Translations under genes and position numbers: made by a program
Notes under the pieces: generated by a model
Databases searched by the model: none
Told to the model about the DNA's origin: nothing
Seen by the model: the letters and a program-made list of their open reading frames with translations, nothing else
DNA from: Candidatus Rifleibacteriota bacterium
Lineage (GTDB): Bacteria > UBP17 > UBA6191 > JACPRK01
Length of the DNA stretch: 11,177 nt
Assembly: GCA_016213865.1 (NCBI GenBank)
Contig: JACQZL010000179.1
Span: 4,602-15,778 of the forward strand
Direction of reading: 5' to 3'
Shown here: piece after piece, positions 1 to 5,038 of the stretch
How positions within the stretch are numbered: the stretch's first letter is position 1
How the letters are laid out: every line of letters begins with the position of its first letter

Positions 1-15
1 GTGCTCTTCCGATCT
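1..15 (+). other. Illumina adapter remnant at contig end
   Basis: The first 15 bases, GTGCTCTTCCGATCT, are identical to the 3' end of the Illumina read-2/index adapter. The read-1 adapter differs in the bases before CTCTTCCGATCT, so the read-2 side fits best. Genomic sequence therefore probably starts at base 16, and any reading frame that uses the GTG at base 1 is artificial. The match is read directly from the sequence; the interpretation rests on the known adapter sequence. Confidence 0.93.
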
Positions 16-17
16 GG

Positions 18-722
18 GTCGCGGTGGCCAAGACCTACTTCGATCCGGCCTTCCGGCGCCAGATGCTGGCCGAGGCAGCCTACGTCCGGGGCGAGACGAG
101 GACCCCGGCCTTGCAGGGGGAAGCGAGTGCCGCTCCGGCGCGCCTCACCGGCCGATACCGCGAGCTTCGAGACCAGGCCGTGAAGACTCTGGCCGAGGTG
201 AACCGTCAGGTCGGCGCGGCGGGCGACGGGTTCTTGCGCCAGCAATTCGAACCTCTCCAGCCGCAACTGGAGGCGATGGTCCGGCGCGTGGAGACGCTCT
301 GCGCCGCGGCTCAAGACCTGAACACGCAGGCCTCTCCCGCGGGTCAGCGGGCGCTCGAGGACGAGGTGGCGGTGCTGGACGGGCGGGTGAAGTCGGCCGC
401 CGACCCGACGGCGCGGAGCCATTACGAATCGGCGCTGCAACAGAAACGCAAGGTCCAGGAGAACCTGGCCTGGATGCGCCAGGCGGCCGATCGCATGGAG
501 GCGGAGCTGACCGCCCTGGTCGGCTCGCTGGACCGGCTGCGCTCGGACGTGGTCCGGGTGGTCACCGCCAGCCGTACGGGCCTGCCGGCCCCGGGCGCCG
601 CCGCGCCGGAGCAACTGACCGACCTGACCGACCAGGTGGCCGCCATCGAATCGGCGGTCCACGAACTGGAGGCCCTGAAGGCCGAGGACCGCAGGCTGGA
701 GGCCCGGTCCCGGGTCGTCTGA
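18..722 (+). CDS. Coiled-coil protein of unknown function, 5'-truncated
   Basis: The frame is open from the adapter junction to a TGA at 720-722, giving about 234 codons. I do not recognise the family. The first residues (VAVAKTYFDP) are mildly hydrophobic and could be the end of a membrane segment or folded domain lost beyond the contig edge. A GTG at 24 is possible but has no Shine-Dalgarno sequence, so I treat the gene as truncated at its 5' end. The rest is rich in Glu, Gln, Arg, Ala and Leu in heptad-like patterns (roughly residues 45-185 and 205-232) and should form long helices or coiled coils. A short Pro/Gly/Ala linker (LPAPGAAAPEQ) separates the last helix. It has no Cys-rich or catalytic motif. 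It lies 63 bases upstream of the PspA gene on the same strand, which suggests a shared transcript and perhaps a partner role in membrane stress. Confidence 0.7.
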   Translation, partial: VAVAKTYFDPAFRRQMLAEAAYVRGETRTPALQGEASAAPARLTGRYRELRDQAVKTLAEVNRQVGAAGDGFLRQQFEPLQPQLEAMVRRVETLCAAAQDLNTQASPAGQRALEDEVAVLDGRVKSAADPTARSHYESALQQKRKVQENLAWMRQAADRMEAELTALVGSLDRLRSDVVRVVTASRTGLPAPGAAAPEQLTDLTDQVAAIESAVHELEALKAEDRRLEARSRVV

Positions 723-785
723 CGCCGCTTGCATGGAGACGGACAGGAGTCACCCGAGGAAGCGCCGCAAGGTGGGAGGACAGTC

Positions 786-1475
786 ATGGGTCTGTGGGAG
801 CGAATCCGCCGGATATTTACCGCCAACATCAACACGCTGCTCGACAAGGCAGAGGACCCCGAGCTGGTCCTCAAACAGACGATCGACGACATGCGCGAGG
901 AGTACTCCAAGACGAAGGGCTACGTGGCCGAGGCGATGGTCCAGCTAAAGCGGCTGGAGCGCGACACGGAGAAGCACGAGAAGCTGGCCTCGGGGTACCA
1001 CCAGAAGGCGCGGCAGATCCTGTCGATGGGCGGCGAGACGAACGACTTCCTGGCCAAGGAGGCCCTGCAACGCCAGAAGGAGAACGAGCAGATCTCGGCG
1101 CAGTACAAGACGTCCGCGGCCAAGCAACGCCAGGCCGTGGAGCAGTTGAAGTCGAACCTGATACGCATGGAGCGCAAGATCCAGGAGGCCGAGCGGAAGA
1201 AGACGATGCTGACGGCCGAGTTGAGAGTGGCGGAGACCCGCCAGCGGATCGCGGACATCACCGCGGCGACCCACTCCCTGCCGGCCAGCGAGCCCTACGA
1301 GGCCTTCCGGCGGGTCAGCGAGAAGATCGAAGACATGTCGGTGCGGGCCGAGGTGGCCAGCGAGCTCTCGGCCGGCGAGCAGCCGAGCGTCCCCCTGCTC
1401 ATCGAGGACGTGAGCTTCGGGGCCGAGGTCGAGAACGAGTACGAGCGGTTGAAGGCCGAACTGGCCAAGAAGTGA
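786..1475 (+). CDS. pspA: PspA/IM30 family phage-shock protein A
   Basis: The product is 229 aa, close to the usual PspA length of about 220-230. It starts MGLWERIRRIF, the expected N-terminal amphipathic helix that docks on anionic membrane. The family signature LLDKAEDPELVLKQTIDDM follows at about residues 18-36, then a long charged coiled coil to about residue 160 and further helices to the end. PspA/IM30/Vipp1 proteins are ESCRT-III-like and form rings or rods that stabilise damaged inner membrane and preserve the proton-motive force. The start at 786 is chosen because a strong Shine-Dalgarno GGGAGGA (774-780) sits 5 bases upstream. The in-frame start at 729 would add 19 residues ahead of the conserved N-terminus. 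No PspF, PspB or PspC gene is present, so the classical sigma-54 control seems absent locally. The neighbours are a truncated coiled-coil gene upstream and a Ser/Thr kinase 49 bases downstream. Confidence 0.93.
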   Translation: MGLWERIRRIFTANINTLLDKAEDPELVLKQTIDDMREEYSKTKGYVAEAMVQLKRLERDTEKHEKLASGYHQKARQILSMGGETNDFLAKEALQRQKENEQISAQYKTSAAKQRQAVEQLKSNLIRMERKIQEAERKKTMLTAELRVAETRQRIADITAATHSLPASEPYEAFRRVSEKIEDMSVRAEVASELSAGEQPSVPLLIEDVSFGAEVENEYERLKAELAKK

Positions 1476-1482
1476 ACGGGAG

Positions 1483-1498
1483 CTTCGCGTCGGCGAAG
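1483..1498 (+). other. Small hairpin between pspA and kinase gene
   Basis: CTTCGC (1483-1488) and GCGAAG (1493-1498) form a perfect 6-bp stem with a GTCG tetraloop. It lies just after the pspA stop codon and before the kinase Shine-Dalgarno sequence (GGGAAGGA, 1511-1518). It has no T-tract, so it is not a full intrinsic terminator. It could stabilise the pspA 3' end or lower kinase expression relative to PspA; this is inference. Confidence 0.4.
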
Positions 1499-1524
1499 AG
1501 CCAACGGACCGGGAAGGACTGTCC

Positions 1525-2358
1525 ATGCAGATGACCGGCAAGAAACTGGGCCGATACACGCTTCTGGGCGAGCTGGGCCAGGGAGCGATGGCTTCGGTCT
1601 ACAAGGCGCAGGAGGACGGCACCGGCCGCTTCGTGGCGCTCAAGATCCTGCCGGGACAGATCACTCGCGATGCCGAGCGGCTGCGCCGTTTCAAGCGGGA
1701 GTACCGAATCCTGGCGGAACTGAGCCACCCGAACATCATCCGCCTGCTCGAGGCGGATGAGGCCGAAGGGTTCCACTTCTACACGATGCAGTACCTGGAG
1801 CATCCGACCCTCAAGGCGATCATCCGCCAGCACGTGGTCGACGAGGAACGGACCGTGCCGGTGCCGCGGGCAGTCATGATCCTCACCAACCTGCTCTTGG
1901 GCCTCGACTACATCCACTCGCGCGACGTCGTCCACCGGGACATCAAGCCGGCCAACTGCTACGTCCCGACGGACGACCAGACCATCCTGGCCGACTTCGG
2001 CCTGGTGAAAGCGACGGCGATGACGGCCATCACCATGGCGCCGTCCTTCATCGGAACGCCCGAGTACGCCTCGCCCGAGCAGATCATGGTCGAGAAGGGG
2101 GTCGACGCCCGATCGGACCTCTACCAGGCAGCGCTGATGTTCTACGAGATGGTGGCCGGCCGGCTGCCGTTCAGCGACGACCTGGAGGGGATCATCAGCG
2201 AAAAGTGCCTCCAGGAGAACATCCGATCGCCGCGAGCTTTCAACCCGACGCTCTCGCCGGCGGTGGAGTCCTTCCTGATGAAGGCGACGATGCGTGACGC
2301 GGGGGCCCGTTACGCGAACGCCCGAGAGATGATGCTGGCGCTGGACGCGCTGGAGTAG
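1525..2358 (+). CDS. Hanks-type serine/threonine protein kinase, soluble
   Basis: This is a 277-aa single-domain eukaryotic-like kinase that transfers ATP phosphate to Ser/Thr. Visible motifs in order are the glycine loop G18-Q-G20-AMAS-V25, the VAIK-type lysine K40 (VALKIL), the alphaC glutamate probably E59, the catalytic loop H137-R-D139-IKPA-N144, D157-F-G159, and the activation segment with Thr164, Thr167 and Thr170 leading to GTPEYASPEQ (177-186). All core catalytic residues are present, and the RD pair suggests activation-loop phosphorylation. No transmembrane helix, PASTA repeat or other sensor domain follows; the protein ends soon after kinase subdomain XI. The start at 1525 has GGGAAGGA 6 bases upstream; Met3 is an alternative. 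Its position 49 bases after pspA suggests co-transcription. The substrate is unknown: PspA, the adjacent coiled-coil protein or the FHA protein at 9866 are candidates by proximity only. Confidence 0.95.
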   Translation: MQMTGKKLGRYTLLGELGQGAMASVYKAQEDGTGRFVALKILPGQITRDAERLRRFKREYRILAELSHPNIIRLLEADEAEGFHFYTMQYLEHPTLKAIIRQHVVDEERTVPVPRAVMILTNLLLGLDYIHSRDVVHRDIKPANCYVPTDDQTILADFGLVKATAMTAITMAPSFIGTPEYASPEQIMVEKGVDARSDLYQAALMFYEMVAGRLPFSDDLEGIISEKCLQENIRSPRAFNPTLSPAVESFLMKATMRDAGARYANAREMMLALDALE

Positions 2359-2364
2359 GCGCCC

Positions 2365-2384
2365 GGGACCGCAAACGGCGGCCC
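2365..2384 (+). terminator. Hairpin just after kinase stop codon
   Basis: GGG-A-CCGC (2365-2372) can pair with GCGG-CCC (2378-2384), giving 7 GC-rich pairs with one bulged A and an AAACG loop, starting 6 bases after the stop codon. No T-run follows (TGACCATT), so it is at best a weak or factor-assisted terminator for the pspA-kinase run. Confidence 0.35.
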
Positions 2385-2466
2385 TGACCATTCCGGTGGG
2401 GATTATCCGCACACTTCGATCGCGGGAACGTAGGGGCGGGGCTTACCCGGCTGGCGCCGGCCAAGA

Positions 2467-2489
2467 ACCGGCAGGGACGCCGGTCCTAC
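2467..2489 (-). repeat. GTAG-headed hairpin (REP-like)
   Basis: ACCGGC (2467-2472) and GCCGGT (2479-2484) form a 6-bp stem with loop AGGGAC. Read on the minus strand, the unit begins with GTAG (complement of 2486-2489) directly at the foot of the stem, the arrangement seen in REP elements recognised by Y1 (RAYT) transposases. The similarity to REP is structural; the family is not identified. Confidence 0.5.
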
Positions 2490-2525
2490 TGCCCTCGCGT
2501 TGCGCTCGAGCTGCCCCCCTCCCAA

Positions 2526-2546
2526 CCCTCCCCCTCCGGGGGAGGG
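2526..2546. repeat. 9-bp GC hairpin overlapping a G-quadruplex motif
   Basis: CCCTCCCCC (2526-2534), loop TCC and GGGGGAGGG (2538-2546) form a perfect 9-bp palindrome. The G side continues to 2559 as four G-runs (G5, G3, G4, G6 with loops of 1, 2 and 1 bases), a canonical quadruplex motif on the plus strand. The two structures compete for the same bases. Similar CCCTCCCCCTC-type palindromes are common intergenic repeats in GC-rich environmental genomes, from general knowledge. Confidence 0.6.
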
Positions 2547-2571
2547 CAGGGGTGGGGGGATTCGGGCGTGC

Positions 2572-2605
2572 CCCCGCCCGCTCCGGGCGCGCCTTGCGGG
2601 CGGGG
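2572..2605. repeat. 10-bp perfect inverted repeat
   Basis: CCCCGCCCGC (2572-2581) and GCGGGCGGGG (2596-2605) are exact complements around a 14-base loop. The following bases ACAAGCCCAATGGCAT link it to the inverted copy near 2822-2832, so it appears to be a degraded piece of the same repeat family as the 15-bp ends of the mosaic. Confidence 0.55.
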
Positions 2606-2658
2606 ACAAGCCCAATGGCATCAAATCCAGCGTCAGGAAAGGCATGACGGGCGTCGGA

Positions 2659-2754
2659 AAGGTAGAAGCGGCATCCTGCCGCTTCCACAGGTCCAGGCAA
2701 GTCGCCGTCGCGTGACCGGGCGCCCAGAGAGCGGCTGGAAGCCGCTTCTACCTT
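2659..2754. repeat. REP/BIME-like inverted hairpin pair with GTAG heads
   Basis: The outer arms AAGGTAGAAGCGGC (2659-2672) and GCCGCTTCTACCTT (2741-2754) are a perfect 14-bp inverted repeat. Each arm also folds alone: GAAGCGGCA-TCC-TGCCGCTTC at 2665-2685, and AGCGGCT-GGA-AGCCGCT at 2730-2746. Read outward-in, both units start GTAGAAGCGGC and keep a TCC loop, but the pair next to the loop is A-T in one and T-A in the other, a compensatory change. GTAG followed by a palindrome, in head-to-head pairs, is the layout of enterobacterial REP/BIME elements. Whether a RAYT transposase serves it cannot be seen here. Confidence 0.65.
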
Positions 2755-2994
2755 GCGGCGTGGCCATCGTTGCGGCCTCGCCGGCAAACCCATGGCAGGA
2801 GATGGGAACCATCACGATTTAATGCCATTGGGACACGCCCCGCCCCTACGTCGCGAACCGTGCGGCCAGATCCAGGGAATTTGACCGGTGCCCAAAACGG
2901 CTTCCCGGCTCACGCGCCCCGAGTCTCGGCACCCCCGTGCGCCCGAGATGCCCGAAGTCGATCGTGTCCCCAGCCTCGAGGCCGGGAATGAGAA

Positions 2995-3028
2995 CCGGCC
3001 GGGGGGACCTTTCAGTCCCCTCGGCCGG
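2995..3028 (-). terminator. Strong 14-bp hairpin downstream of small secreted gene
   Basis: Bases 2995-3008 pair with 3015-3028 (14 pairs including one G-T wobble) around the loop CTTTCA. It lies 41 bases beyond the stop codon of the minus-strand gene at 3070-3240. On the minus strand the stem is followed by TTCTCATT, a weak U-rich tail, so it could be an intrinsic or stabilising terminator for that gene. A smaller 5-bp hairpin GAGCC-TTGC-GGCTC (3047-3060) lies between them. It might instead be one more palindromic repeat. Confidence 0.5.
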
Positions 3029-3069
3029 GGGTACTTCAACTGCAGAGAGCCTTGCGGCTCAGACCTCCA

Positions 3070-3240
3070 TTAGTTGGCCGGAGCCGTGGCGTCGGTGGTA
3101 GCCGTGGTGGAGGTGGTGCTCTCGGTCGAGGCGGCGGCGGCGGGGGCAGCCGGCTCCTCGGTCTTGGGGGCCTCTTCCTGGCTGAAGGCGACCGTGGTAG
3201 CCATCATGGCGACGAGAGCGAAATAGAGAGCGTACCGCAT
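3070..3240 (-). CDS. Small secreted Ala/Thr/Glu-rich protein, 56 aa
   Basis: I do not recognise the family. The protein begins with a clear Sec signal peptide: MRYALYFALVAMMATTVAFS has one basic residue, a hydrophobic core and small residues before a likely cleavage around residue 19 or 20. The mature part is only about 36 residues, starts QEEAPKTEEP and then runs through Ala/Pro and Ser/Thr repeats to a final PAN. It has no Cys, so it is not a lipoprotein, and no folded domain is evident; it should be disordered. The ATG at 3240 is chosen because AGGAG (complement of 3249-3253) sits 8 bases upstream and because an upstream in-frame extension would bury the signal peptide. The gene stands alone, with its own possible -10 (TATAAC) upstream and a strong hairpin downstream. 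Similar short Ala-rich exported peptides are common but poorly described; a coat, adhesion or decoy role is guesswork. Confidence 0.7.
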   Translation of the reverse strand: MRYALYFALVAMMATTVAFSQEEAPKTEEPAAPAAAASTESTTSTTATTDATAPAN

Positions 3241-3608
3241 TGCTGATTCTCCTCTTAGGGTAACGGTTATAGTCCCTGCGCCTGTTCTGTGGCGCGTTTT
3301 GGTGCTATCAAAGAAATCCGATTCGATTGACCGACTGAACTCCCCGTCTGTGGTGTTCCGCGACTCCTCCTTGAATCCACCCGGGGGGTTGTGACCATCC
3401 GGGGCATCCGAAGCGGCGACGATCCCTGGAGACCGGCACCGAGAATCACGGTGTGGCGTTTGACGCTGCGCATGATGGACCAAGAAGACCGACCTGTCAA
3501 GTACCTCGTTGAGACTTCGCGTCCTCCTGCCTCACCATTCCGCCCAGGGTTGGATACGGACCGTACCCGAAGGTTACGGCCGCGAACGACTTTTTTTTCA
3601 GACCCGGG
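3241..3608. other. Gene-free interval between two minus-strand genes
   Basis: I see no convincing gene in these 368 bases. The part nearest 3241 holds the Shine-Dalgarno and a possible promoter for the small secreted protein, plus a small palindrome GCGCC/GGCGC (3278-3295). An eight-T run (3591-3598) lies close to the end of the 82-aa gene, but on the wrong strand to terminate it. Open frames here have no Shine-Dalgarno and encode Arg/Pro/Ser-rich sequence. Confidence 0.6.
3266..3271 (-). promoter_or_regulatory. Possible -10 element of small secreted gene
   Basis: On the minus strand, TATAAC lies 25 bases before the ATG at 3240. This would place the transcript start near 3259 and leave a short leader containing the AGGAG site. 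No convincing -35 hexamer is found 16-18 bases further upstream, so this is a weak call. Confidence 0.35.
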
Positions 3609-3857
3609 TCAACCCCGGTCTTCCCAGCCCGAATCGAGCTCCTGCAGCAACTCGCTCGCGCGGGATTCCTCGAGGCCCAGTTCACCCAGCAGGGCATCCA
3701 GGAGTTTGGCGTCCCGTTCGCCGAAGACCTCCGGATGAAACCGCTTGAGGTTGAGCAGGTAGCAGGCCCCCACGATGGCCGAGATGCGCCGGTTGGCCAC
3801 GAGGTTGCGGTCGTCGGCGTAGAAGTTCTCGAGGATGAAGCTGGAGATGTCGTCCAT
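3609..3857 (-). CDS. Hypothetical helical protein, 82 aa
   Basis: I do not recognise this family. The 82 residues run from MDDISSFILENFY to a C-terminal LDSGWEDRG, with balanced charge, no signal peptide, no membrane helix and a single Cys (about residue 32). The pattern suggests about four amphipathic helices: 3-12, 24-40, 50-62 and 64-75. It looks like a small cytosolic all-alpha protein. The ATG at 3857 is chosen because the sequence turns Pro/Ala-rich upstream and because a good -10 (TACAAT) sits only 8 bases before it. No Shine-Dalgarno precedes that ATG, which fits a leaderless message. A GTG at 3896 would add 13 residues and would put the -10 inside the gene. It is transcribed divergently from the VWA operon at 4121. 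Confidence 0.55.
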   Translation of the reverse strand: MDDISSFILENFYADDRNLVANRRISAIVGACYLLNLKRFHPEVFGERDAKLLDALLGELGLEESRASELLQELDSGWEDRG

Positions 3858-3865
3858 CGAGGTGG

Positions 3866-3871
3866 ATTGTA
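3866..3871 (-). promoter_or_regulatory. Candidate -10 giving a leaderless start
   Basis: TACAAT on the minus strand matches the bacterial -10 consensus at five of six positions and stands out in GC-rich surroundings. Only 8 bases separate it from the ATG at 3857, so transcription would begin at or within a few bases of the start codon. The -35 position has no recognisable TTGACA. Confidence 0.45.
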
Positions 3872-3925
3872 CCCCGGCCGTGGCGGGTGGTGCCACAGTC
3901 GGGTGGGTCCGGCCAGGGGTAAGCG

Positions 3926-4030
3926 TTCACCACGAAGCCCCGAAGGGCACGAAGTGGGCACCAAGATTGACTTTTTTGTCTCACTCTCCCTTTCGTGCTT
4001 CCTTGGCGCGCTCCGTGTCTTCGTGGTGAA
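3926..4030. repeat. MITE-like 105-bp inverted repeat (CACGAAG type)
   Basis: The ends TTCACCACGAAG (3926-3937) and CTTCGTGGTGAA (4019-4030) are a perfect 12-bp inverted repeat. Inward from each end both arms keep imperfect copies of an ACGAAG-like unit (CCGAAGGGCACGAAG on the left; complements of CTCCGTG and TTTCGTGC on the right), so the whole unit can fold into a long imperfect hairpin. The centre is AT-richer and includes a six-T run (3972-3977). It encodes nothing. This CCACGAAG-type element is, from general experience, a frequent dispersed repeat in environmental bacterial genomes. It sits between the divergent 82-aa gene and the VWA operon, about 65 bases upstream of the operon's likely -10. 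Confidence 0.6.
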
Positions 4031-4095
4031 AGGGCCTCCAAACCTGTCGTTTCACCTGCTCCTCGCGATACTCCCGTGAACGGTTACGGCTAGGG

Positions 4096-4101
4096 TATAG
4101 T
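4096..4101 (+). promoter_or_regulatory. Candidate -10 of the VWA operon
   Basis: TATAGT (4096-4101) lies 20 bases before the GTG start at 4121, and GGAGG (4110-4114) lies between them at 6-base spacing from the start. The transcript would begin near 4108, making a leader of only about a dozen bases. No clear -35 is present at the expected position (TCCCGT). Confidence 0.4.
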
Positions 4102-4120
4102 CATCAGCCGGAGGCCGCTC

Positions 4121-5023
4121 GTGCTCGACCTTTTCGACAAGAACTTCCTGAAGACCCTGCGGATGCTGGACATCATTACCCGCAAGTTCTTCAAGCGCGA
4201 GCGCATGGGCGTGCGGCGCACCCGCCATCGGGGCTCGAGCCAGGAGTTCTCCGACTACAAGGAGTACGATCCGGGCGACGACCTGCGGTTCCTGGACTGG
4301 AACATCTACGGCCGGCTGGACCGGATGTTCATCAAGCTCTTCTACAGCGAGGAGAGCCTCAACCTCTACCTGCTGGTCGACACCTCGGCCTCCATGGGGT
4401 TCGGCAGTCCCGCGAAGCTCGAGTACGCCCGGCGTATCGCTGCCGCCATCGCCTACGTGGGGCTGACCCGCCACGATCGGGTCCATGTCCTCCTGTTCGC
4501 CGACGGGCTGCTGGGCCAGCCGTTCTCCGGGACCCGCGGGGGGCACGTGCTGACGCTCTTCCGCTTCCTCGAGAAGCTGACCGCCTCGAGCGCCGGCGAC
4601 TTCGAGAAGTCGGCCAAGGAGTTCGTCCTGCGCACCAAGCGGCCCGGCCCGGTCTTCGTCCTCTCCGACTTCTTCTTCGATTCGGACACGCAGACGGCGC
4701 TGCGCCTCCTGGAGTACCACCGGTTCGAAACGACGTGCCTTCATCTGTTGGACCCGTTGGAGGAATCGCCTCGTTATTCCGGGCTCTGCCACCTGGTCGA
4801 CTCCGAGGACGGCTCGCTCCGGGAGCTCGACCTGGACTCGCCCACGCTGTCGCTGTACCGGGACCTCCTCGGGGAGTTCTGCCGCGAACTGGAGGCGGGT
4901 TGCGCCGGGATGCGGGTCGCTTACCACCGCGTCCCGACCTCCACCCCCTTCGAGAACGTCATCCTCGGGCTCTTCCGCGAGCGCAAGGCGCTGGCCGCGC
5001 CGGCCCGGGCCGAGGCGCCGTGA
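4121..5023 (+). CDS. DUF58 domain protein (cytosolic VWA-like)
   Basis: The product is 300 aa, near the usual size for DUF58 proteins. The family signature is clear: RRTRHRGSSQEF (32-43), then DYKEYDPGDDLRFLDWN (45-61), and a conserved basic stretch to SEE at 76-78. A VWA-like fold follows, with MIDAS motif D87-TSAS-91 and the later SD183 strand end (VFVLSDFFF). The expected MIDAS Thr region reads ASSAGDF, with no Thr at the usual GT(D/N) place, so metal binding may be weakened. There is no signal peptide or membrane helix. DUF58 proteins typically pair with a MoxR AAA+ ATPase and BatA-like membrane proteins, where they are thought to take part in chaperone-like assembly of envelope or metal-dependent complexes. 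The GTG start at 4121 has GGAGG 6 bases upstream. It is the first gene of a three-gene operon, but no MoxR gene precedes it. Confidence 0.93.
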   Translation: MLDLFDKNFLKTLRMLDIITRKFFKRERMGVRRTRHRGSSQEFSDYKEYDPGDDLRFLDWNIYGRLDRMFIKLFYSEESLNLYLLVDTSASMGFGSPAKLEYARRIAAAIAYVGLTRHDRVHVLLFADGLLGQPFSGTRGGHVLTLFRFLEKLTASSAGDFEKSAKEFVLRTKRPGPVFVLSDFFFDSDTQTALRLLEYHRFETTCLHLLDPLEESPRYSGLCHLVDSEDGSLRELDLDSPTLSLYRDLLGEFCRELEAGCAGMRVAYHRVPTSTPFENVILGLFRERKALAAPARAEAP

Positions 5024-5038
5024 GAGTGAGGACCTGAC

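Larger units (their letters stand above)
2428..2851. repeat. Composite intergenic palindrome mosaic, 15-bp inverted ends
   Basis: This 424-bp stretch explains most of the gene-free interval 2359-3069. Its ends are a perfect 15-bp inverted repeat, ACGTAGGGGCGGGGC (2428-2442) and its complement (2837-2851). A second nested inverted pair is the 17-base CCCAATGGCAT-containing segment 2611-2627 against 2816-2832, with 16 of 17 bases complementary. Inside lie four further hairpins, listed separately. No transposase gene, start codon with Shine-Dalgarno, or conserved protein is visible; frames through it translate to low-complexity Pro/Gly/Arg sequence. It resembles non-autonomous palindromic repeats dispersed in the intergenic DNA of large GC-rich genomes. 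No clear target-site duplication was found at its edges. Confidence 0.7.

Noticed and set aside
1..183. Open frame starting with the GTG at base 1
   Set aside because: Its start lies in adapter sequence, and the translation is Arg/Pro-rich out-of-frame sequence overlapping the real coiled-coil frame.
729..785. 19-residue N-terminal extension of PspA
   Set aside because: The extension is not PspA-like and precedes the canonical MGLW start, which has a strong Shine-Dalgarno 5 bases upstream.
1399..2412. Long antisense frame over pspA end and kinase
   Set aside because: It opposes an intact kinase with all catalytic motifs. Long antisense frames are expected at this GC content, and the translation is His/Arg/Asp/Val-biased.
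2396..2822. Several short frames in both directions inside the repeat mosaic
   Set aside because: They translate palindromic repeats into Pro/Gly/Arg-rich strings and lack Shine-Dalgarno sites.
2888..3073. 61-codon plus-strand frame ahead of the small secreted gene
   Set aside because: No ribosome site, no recognisable protein; it crosses the 14-bp hairpin and overlaps the opposite gene's end.
3241..3483. 81-residue N-terminal extension of the small secreted protein
   Set aside because: It would bury a clear signal peptide, and the internal ATG has its own AGGAG site.
3591..3598. Eight-T run as an intrinsic terminator
   Set aside because: The T-run is on the plus strand, where no gene ends; the nearest hairpin (about 3561-3578) is 12 or more bases away. 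For the minus-strand gene it would be an A-run.
3391..3738. 115-codon plus-strand frame
   Set aside because: Arg/Ser/Pro-rich, without ribosome site, and it runs antisense into the 82-aa gene.
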